Part shown: positions 24,787 through 33,700 of the stretch, piece by piece
Position numbering within the stretch: position 1 is the first letter of the stretch
How the letters are laid out: each line of letters begins with the position of its first letter
Source of the DNA: Taeniopygia guttata
Lineage: Eukaryota > Chordata > Aves > Passeriformes > Estrildidae
DNA: 64,000 nucleotides
Direction: 5' to 3'
Assembly (NCBI RefSeq): GCF_048771995.1
Contig: NC_133043.1
Span: 9,752,501-9,816,500 of the forward strand
Program-made: the position numbers and the translations under genes
The notes under the pieces: model-generated
Database searches by the model: none
What the model was told of the DNA's origin: nothing
Seen by the model: the letters and a program-made list of their open reading frames with translations, nothing else

Positions 24787-27700
24787 GTAATGCTGCCATG
24801 AGCTGTTCTGCTCCTTTCTGGGGGATTCCAGCCTGCAGGTGATCAGAAGTCCTGGAGCTGAGGGTCTTGGTCTCCTGAGCAGCCCTGATTTGAACTCCAC
24901 AAGGGCCAGAGGTGCCCTGCCCCTCTGGTCGTGGGGATTCCAGCTGTTTGAAGTCAGAGGTTCTCTCCCCTGGTGAAGCCAGGGAAGACCTAAACCAAGA
25001 CAGCTGTGCCCTGTCCAGCTCTGCCCCAGTGCAGGGGCATTTCCCTGTCTGCATGGGCAGTTGGCATTGTCACAGCCGCCTTGCTGCTGGTGACACAGGC
25101 TGCAAAAGGGCAAGGCCAGCTGGGGAGCTGCATGAAATGGCTCTGGACATGCTTTTATGCATTTATTTTTTTTTCCTTTTCCCCAAAATAATCCCATCCT
25201 GTACATCTTATATCATCCTGTTTTCTCCCTCTAATCTATTACTTTCAGTTGTTCCCTACTGTTACTCCTAGAGCTGTTTCCTTCATACCAGTGCATTTTC
25301 TGATTAATTTCAGCCAGATGCTCACTCACAGACAATTTTGAGCTCACCTCTCCTGAGAATGTAGTCAGAATTGTTGGTCAGGATACAATCCTCCTTGCAC
25401 CATCTCTTCCACAAAGGCACTGGACAGTCCTGAAGTGCAGTGAAGAAAAATCACAGATGGGCACAGAGAGGACATTTACACATACAGGCAGTTTGGAGGT
25501 GAACCAATGCAGAAACACCATGGACGGACATCAGTGCCAAGAGATGGGTTTGACACTGGGAATGTCTCCCTGACACCGAAGAACATCCAGCCAGCAGATG
25601 AAGGAATGTACAGTTGCACTGTGATATCCAGGGACCAGATTGTTGATATGCCTACCAAGCTCAGCATTGCAGGTTGGAGACTTTCTGGGCCGGGTAGGGA
25701 AGGAGGGAAGCTCTTACAGAGGGAAATGAGCTCTCCAAAATGTCACTGTCCCCCAGCTGATGCCCCTCATATGACCCAACACATTCCCTCCCCATTCCCA
25801 GCATGGGCCACTTGTCAAGATGTTCTGCAACCTCCATGCCCAGCCCAAGCCCTGTTCTGACCCACATGGAGCTGTAATAATCCCTGGTGGGGAGGCGTGA
25901 GGCCACCTGACAGACACCAAGTGCTCAGCATCCCTGGCTGTGGGACTGATGGGAATGAAGCCCTTCATCTTGTGACTTTTCAGCTGGGGTAAGGGCTAAG
26001 GAGATGTTCTGTGCTGCCAGTTCCCCCCAGCTGGACAGTCAGCTCATTTGTGTGCAGGTATTGATAACGTCAGATGGAGCTGATCAACCTTGATTCACTG
26101 CTGAAGAAAAGCATAGAATGGCGGAATCAGGGAATCTTAGGCAATGGCATGAGTGGGAACGGACCTTAAAGAATTTCTCATTTGAACTTCCCAGCCATGG
26201 GCAGGAACAAATGCTGACCAACCTGGCCTTGAACCCTTCCAGGGATGCGACATCCACAGCTGCTCTGGGCAAGCTGTGCCGGCGCCTCACTCTTAGTCAA
26301 GAATTTCTTCCTAAAATCGAATCTAAATCCCCTCATCCAAAGGGGATTAGAGATGCTTTTGGGAGAGGAGAGAGAAAAAGCTGCAATACAGCATCCATTT
26401 CCTACTATTACACAGGATGAATTCCTATGAAATCCAGCTTTGACCAGGAGTATGATGCTGAAATATGTGTGGTGCATCCCACCTTATCACACTGGTGAAG
26501 CTTTGGTGCAGTCCAGTGACCATCTGTGCCCATCTGTAGTTCCAGCATGGAATGGGGAGGTGCCTGGGATTTACTGTGCTGTGTCCTGCTTTACCAATCC
26601 TCAAAACTGGACAGGGGTCCTACAGAGCCATTCCAAAAGAAGAATACAAACCACACACCTTCTCCCTACCTGCTCCATGAAATAGTGGGGAGCTGAGCAG
26701 CAAATCCATCCCACAACATAGCTCTTTCTAAGCCAAAGGAAATTTGGCATTTATGGCAGATGGAGTGCGGGATGACAGAAAGACCAGTGAAAAGGTTGTG
26801 TGAAGGACTGACAGAAACTGTCAGGAAACTCTGGGTTAAGAAAGAGCTGTGAATCAAAGGAAGAGCTGCTTTCAAGGAAACAAACTTCTTCCACTAATAA
26901 ATTCTCCTGCCTTTAAAGTACTGATGAAGTCCATTGAAATTCAGGGCCCCCAAGGGCAAGGGCTCAAGCTTGGCTGCAGATCACACAGATGGTTTCCCGA
27001 ACCTGTTGTCCAGTGGGTTACTGAGGATGGGCAGGGGCTCTCTGCAGACACTGAAAGTAACCAGGACAGTGAGAAGTTCTTCAGTGTGTGTAGCTGAGTC
27101 ACAGTTACAGGAAAGCAAGTGGGAAAATTCATCTGTCAAATCCTGAACCCCCCTGGTGCAGGTGGAGAAGAAAACTACCATGCTCATCTCAGGTGAGTTC
27201 CATTGTCCCCAGAAGTCTTTGCTGGACTGTCTCAGGAGCTCTGTGAGGCCCTTTCCAGTGCCAGGGAGGACAACAGCTCTCCAGTCTGGCCAGACCCATC
27301 CCAGAGCACCACGGGGCACTGCAGGCAGGACAGGCTGCAGTGTGAAATGAGCAGGCTCCCTCTTGCCCCGAGGGATGTGACATCTCGAGGGAAGGCAGGC
27401 TCTGACCACCTGTACAGGACTATTTCTCCATTTATCTCCACAAAATCTCTTTGGGTGGGTGCTTAAGTTTAAGGGTAAGATTGAACATTGCCAGATGACA
27501 CTCAGATTTTTTTTCCCAAAGGTTCTGTTTTTCCAGGTGCATCTCAGTGGGTCTCTGCATCATGGATACAACTCTCTTTATTCCTTCTCGCATTGGCTGC
27601 TGGTTCTGTTCTGATATTTCAAGGTAAGGCCTCTTGGTTCACAGAACCTCATTTATTAGAAGTGAGGCTGCAGTATGTAATTTCTCAGCCTCTTGTAAGA

Positions 27701-30700
27701 CTACTCTCTGACAAATACAATGAAATACCATTTAGTCTACTTCTGGTTCACAGATGCATTAGCTCCACTCAGCTCAAATTCTGAGTTGTCCTGCAGGTAG
27801 AATTTTGCCATCTGTCATCCAGAGGCAGAAGGGAGATGCCTCCACATGCAGTTGAGAGCTTGGGTGGACCATGGTATCTACAGGCAAGAGCAGGAAGGAG
27901 GATGGGATTGGGGTACTTTTCCTGGGGTCAATTAGAAGGGTCCCCTCCTCTGCCTCCATTGGTCTCGTTCTCCCCAGTGCTTCCAGTGGAACTCATTCAT
28001 CAGATATGGACTTTTTTTCCTAGAAGTGTTAGTGGTGCCTCCCACCTTGGCAAGGGCCTGGCCAGAGATCTCTGCCTCTGCAGCCATGGCTGGGGAGAGG
28101 TCTCATTTACCTCGTCCAGTGCCCACAGAATGGGGGACCTATCTTTGTTTTTCAGGGCTGAGTTCTTTTCCAAGGCTGCTGAATTAGAAAGGATTGTCTG
28201 AGGAAAGAGAAATCTGGAGAGTGTAAATTAGAAATAGGCAGTTCATGAGGAAACTGAATTTAATTTCTTGTGCCTTCCCTGCATAAAGAAAGAAAAAGGA
28301 AAAAAAACCAAAAAACAACAGATAAGCAGGGTCATTCCCCACCAGTCCTTTATCTTTTTGGAAGCAAACTCTGTTCCACAAAAGTGACTTGTGAGTTAGT
28401 CCTTAGAGTGTGTGCCTTGTTCAGAACTTCCTTGGGAGCAGCTCTTATGTCCCATGCCAGTGGAACACCTTTGATTCCTGAAGATGGTAACTGGAGGTGG
28501 TCAAGGTCTCTCTTCTCTCCCTTGTCCTTGAAGGCAGTGAAAGAACAGCACCTTCCTGGTGTTTTCTAAGAGGAAAGGCCTACGTCACTAGTGGAACAAG
28601 ACCTTGCCTCAGGGGAGGAAAATTAGTTATCTCTGTGACACCAGTCTTTTTTCACAGGAAGGAGAGTGGACTCCCTGGAAACTGTTTGGCTGAAGAACCA
28701 CCAGCAACTCTACCAAAAAATTCAGACTCTGCAGGAAGCTTTCCAGAATGAGCAGGAGTCCACACGGCATGATATTCAGCTCCTCAGAACACACCTGGAG
28801 AAGGAACTAGGTGAGCAGGGCCATTCCCCAGCAGGCCTCCTTCTCCCTGCAGGCAAAAGATGCTCTACAGGCAGCACTAACCCAAATCCCTCAAACTGTC
28901 CCGTGTGATTGCCCACCACAGCTCCTCAAAGCAGATGGAGAAGTAGGGAATAGCTTTTTTGATCAAGAATATGCAAAGGGAAAACCTGAAGAGATTCTCT
29001 GGCAGTGAATTTAAATCAGGACACTGCTCTCTCTCCCTCAAGAAGGTAATGAAAGTGTCCCAATTACACTGTTCTTTCTTTATAGGATTGACAATAGAGG
29101 CAAATACTACAAACACTTTGGAATCTATGTGGAAGAAGGACCTCCAAGAAGTGTCCAAACAAGTCCAAACTCTGCAGAAAGCTTTTAAAAACACCCAGGT
29201 GTACGCACAGCGTGACCTTCAGATGATCAGAACAGTCCTGAAGGATGAACTAGGTGAGCAGGGCCATTCCCCAGCAGGCCTTCATCTCTCTGAAGGTCAA
29301 TCTGGCTCTACAGGTAAACTGATCTGTGAGTTAATCCTTTGCCCTTTATCAGAATGGGCACAACTTCCTTGGCAGCAGCTCTTATGTCCCAGTCATGTGG
29401 AACACCTTTGATGCTGAGGTGGCAGCTGGAGATGGCCAAGGTCCCTCTTTTCTCCCTTGTTGTAGAAGGGAGCGAAAGAACAACATCTCCTCAGTCCTTT
29501 TTAAGAAGAAAGTTTTGTGTCATTATTGGGACAAGACCTCACCTCAAGGGAGAAAAATCATTTTCCCAGTGACACCAGTCTTTTTTTTGCAGGAAAGACA
29601 GTGGAGGCAAATGTCACAGGGAATATAGCATGCACATGGCAGAACGACCTCTTGCAGCTCTCCCAACAAATTCAAACTCTGAAGCGAACTTTCCAGAACA
29701 TGAAGGTTGCCATACAGCGTGACCTTCTAATGACCAGAACAGACCTGGAGAACAAACTAGGTGAGCAGAAGCATTTCCACTACAGGCCTTCATACCTCTG
29801 AAGGCAAAGTCTGCCCTACAGGCAAACTGTCCTGTGAACTTCACCACATCTCAGGGGAGATGGGGAAAGACAGCCCTTACATGGGAAACCGTTTTGGTGC
29901 TCTGTGGCACCACACAATCCTCATGACAAAGAGTATTACCTCCCAAGAGGTACCTTGGAGAGACAGAGTGGGATCATTCCCGCCCTCCATGCTTCCCAGG
30001 AGGCCTTGGGCAAGCCATTAGGAAGATCTGCAGAAGGGGGAGAAGCCTAAGAGAGCCCTAAGAGATGCCTTGACAGGGATTTTATATCAGAGCTTTTGGG
30101 CATCATCATTACCATGATTTTATCCCAGTGAAAATGTTCTTTCTTCTCAGAAAGGACAGTGGAGGAAAAAACAAGCACCTTAGAATCCAGGCTGGAGAAG
30201 GACCACCATGAAATCTCCAAAGAAATTCAAATTCTGCAGGAAAACTTCCTGAACACATATGAGACCACACAGCGTGACCTTCAGATGATCAGAATACACT
30301 TGGAGCATGAGCTAGGTAAACCAGGCCATTCCCCAGCAGGCTTTCATTTCTCTGAAGAGCAAAGCTGTTCTACAGGCAAACAGTCCTGTGAGCTCATTGT
30401 CCACAGCTCCTCAAAGGGGATGAAGGAGGAGAGTCCTCACATGGCAAACCAGCTTTGTGCTCCATGGCACTGAAACACCTCCAAGTCGAGGAGCCCTGAT
30501 GAGCCCCACCCCATGCTGACCTGCTCAGCCTGGGGGCATCTCCATGGCCAGTGCACGAGGTGGGCGCAGGGGAGGGCACTGCCAGCACCCAGCACTCTCT
30601 GCCAAATGTCCAGGGATCTTTCCCTGGGCAGGCACAGGGCCCACGGCCAATCTTGGGATCCACTGACCAAGGCTGAGGCCCAGCGAACATTCCTGAGACC

Positions 30701-33700
30701 ACAGTGGGGTCTGAGGGACAGGTAGGGGATGTCCCACCACACCTTCCTTGTGACAAAGACCATTGTTTCCCAGGGCCCACAGATGCTGTCTGGAGAGATG
30801 GATTGGGGTCAGTGCTGCCCAGCAGGCCTTGGTCAAGCCTTTAGGGAGGTCCAGAGGAACTGGGAGACTTCTAAGGAAAGATGCTCTGGCATGGAATTTA
30901 AATCAGGGTTTTCAGGCATTGTCACTGCAGATTGTTGGTGTTCCCCTCAAGACAGCAGTGAGTCTGTTCCAGTGAGATGGTTCTTTCTTCACAGAAAGGA
31001 CAGTGGAGGAAAATGCAAGGACCATGGAATCCATGTGGAAGAAGGACCTTCTGCAGCTCTCCCAGCAAATGCAAACCCTGCAGGAAGCATTCCAGAACAT
31101 GGAGGTGTCCACACAGCGTGACCTGGAGACCGTAAGAGCAGACATGAAGAATGAGCTAGGTAAGCTAGGCCATTCCTCAGCAGGCCTTCACCTCTCAAAA
31201 GGCAGGAGCTGCTTTAAAGGCAAACTTAGCTGTGAGGACATCCTCCACTGCTCCTCAAAGGGGATGGGGAAGGAGAGTCCTTAAATGGGGAATAGATTTG
31301 TCATCCTTGCCACTGGAACACCTCCATGTGTTCTCTGCAGGAGCTCAAGATCCCTCTTCTCTCCCTTGTCCTTGAAGAAAGTTTGAATTCTGAGTTCTCT
31401 CACTGTCTGATACTCCTTAAGGTTTCCCCTTGAACCCTGTCCAGCCCCAGGTGGGTTGGACTGGCCATCAGGCTCAAACAATCTCACCAGAATTCAATCA
31501 AGTAATCACCCCAGGTAAACAACTCTCCAAGCACATTCCACATGAGAAAAACAAGGAGCAGAAATAGAATTTCTCTCTGTGCTGCTCTATGAAAAAATCC
31601 TGAGAGAGAGAGAGAAATGTGGTTGCCACAGGTAGGGGATGTCCCACCACACCTTCCTCGTGACAAAGACCATTGTTTCCCAGGGCCCACAGATGCTGTC
31701 TGGAGAGATGGATTGGGGTCAGTGCTGCCCAGCAGGCCTTGGTCAAGCCTTTAGGGAGGTCCAGAGGAACTGGGAGACTTCTAAGGAAAGACGCTCTGGC
31801 ATGGAATTTAAATCAGGGTTTTCAGGCATTGTCACTGCAGATTGTTGGTGTTCCCCTCAAGACAGCAGTGAGTCTGTTCCAGTGAGATGGTTCTTTCTTC
31901 ACAGGAAGGACAGTGGAGGAGAATACAAGGACCATGGAATCCATGTGGAAGAAGGACCTTCTGCAGCTCTCCCAGCAAATGCAAACCCTGCAGGAAGCAT
32001 TCCAGAACATGGAGGGGTCCACACAGCGTGACCTGGAGACCATAAGAACAGACATGAAGAATGAGCTAGGTAAGCTAGGCCATTCCTCAGCAGGCCTTCA
32101 CCTCTCAAAAGGCAGGAGCTGCTTTAAAGGCAAACTTGTCTATGAGGACATCCTCCACAGCTCCTCAAAGGGGATGGGGAAGGAGAGTCCTTAAATGGGG
32201 AATAGATTTGTCATCCTTGCCATGGAACAGAGAAGCTCAAGGTCTCTCTTCTCTCCCTTGTCCTTGAAGAGAGTTTGAATTCTGAGTTCTCTCACTGTCT
32301 GATACTCCCCTTGAACCCTGTCCAGCCCCAGGTGGGTTGGATTGGCCATCAGCTCAAACAATCTCACCAGAATTCAATCAAGCAATCACCCCAGGTAAAC
32401 AATTCTCCAAGCACATTCCACATGAGAAAAACAAGGAGCAGAAATAGAATTTTTTCTCTTTCTTTCTCTCTGTGCTGCTCTATGAAAAAATCCTGAGAGA
32501 GAGAGAGAAATGTGGTTGTCACAGGTAGGGCATGTCCCACCACACCTTCCTCGTGACAAAGACCATTGTTTCCCAGGGCCCACAGATGCTGTCTGGAGAG
32601 ATGGACTGGGGTCAGTGCTGCCCAGCAGGTCTTGGTCAAGCCTTTAGGGAGGTCCAGAGGAAGTGGGAGACTTCTAAGGAAAGATGCTCTGGCATGGAAT
32701 TTAAATCAGGGTTTTCAGGCATTGTCACTGCAGATTGTTGGTGTTCCCCTCAAGACAGCAGTGAGTCTGTTCCAGTGAGATGGTTCTTTCTTCACAGAAA
32801 GGACAGTGGAGGAAAATGGAAGGACCATGGAATCCATGTGGAAGAAGGACCTTCTGCAGCTCTCCCAGCAAATGCAAACCCTGCAGGAAGCATTCCAGAA
32901 CATGGAGGTGTCCACACAGCTTGACCTACAGATGATAAGAGCAGACAAGAAGAATGAGCTAGGTAAGCTAGGCCATTCCTCAGCAGGCCTTCACCTCTCA
33001 AAAGGCAGGAGCTGCTCTGCAGATGTCCTGTGAGTTAGTTCTTTGCCTCTTCTGTGTGGGTACATGGGGCAGAACTTCCTTGGAGCTGCTCTTTTGTCCC
33101 ATGACAGTGGAACACCTTTGATGGTGAAGTGGCCCTGGGAGTCAGTAAAGTCCCTTGTCTCTCCATCACATTTAGAGAGAGTGAAAGCAGTGTGTCTTCT
33201 TGGTGCTTTCTAAGAAGAAAGGTGCAGTGTAATTAGTGGTACCGTACCTCATCTCAGGTGAGGTAAAACCACAGTCCCACTGACACCAGTCTGCTCTTAC
33301 AGGAAGGACAGTGAAGGAAAATACCTCAAGGGTCTTGGAATCCATGCAGCTGATGGACATCCAGCAGATCTCCCAAGAAATCCAAACTCTGGAAGAAACT
33401 TTGCAGACCATATTGGGGTCCACAAAATATGACTTAGGTGAACAAAACCTTTTCCAGCAGAACTTCATTTCCCTGAAGGCAAAAGCTGCTTTACAGGCAA
33501 ATTGTCCTGTGAGCTTCTTATACACAGCTCCTCAAAGCAGATGGAGAGGGACAGATTTTCTTGGCACATAGCTCTTGTGTCCCCACCTGCAAAGACATGT
33601 GAACACTGAGATGATGACCTCAGGTGGTCAAGGTCCCTCTTCATTACCTTGTTTTTGAAGGGAATGTGTAGTGTGGGCTCTCTATGACCCAATATATGGT

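Larger units (their letters stand above)
30721..33020 (+). repeat. Three ~0.9-kb near-identical tandem duplications carrying CC5, CC6 and CC7
   Basis: The unit begins GGTAGGGGATGTCCCACCAC at 30721, 31631 and 32524 (GGTAGGGCATG in the third), spacing 910 and 893 bp. Exons and introns are both near-identical, so duplication is recent or kept uniform by gene conversion. Units 1 and 2 also carry a common ~250-bp tail (about 31380-31625 and 32272-32518), including AATCCTGAGAGAGAGAGAGA, that unit 3 lacks. The third unit ends near 33020. Confidence 0.9.

Noticed and set aside
25396-27097. Reading the TGA codons in the Ig exons as selenocysteine
   Set aside because: A frameshift is also present, the positions are Trp/Ser-like rather than redox sites, and no SECIS-like element was noticed.
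28141-28200. Possible small heptad exon after TTTTTCAG at about 28156
   Set aside because: In the required phase 1 it hits a stop quickly; the attractive AELERIV reading is in the wrong phase and has no donor.
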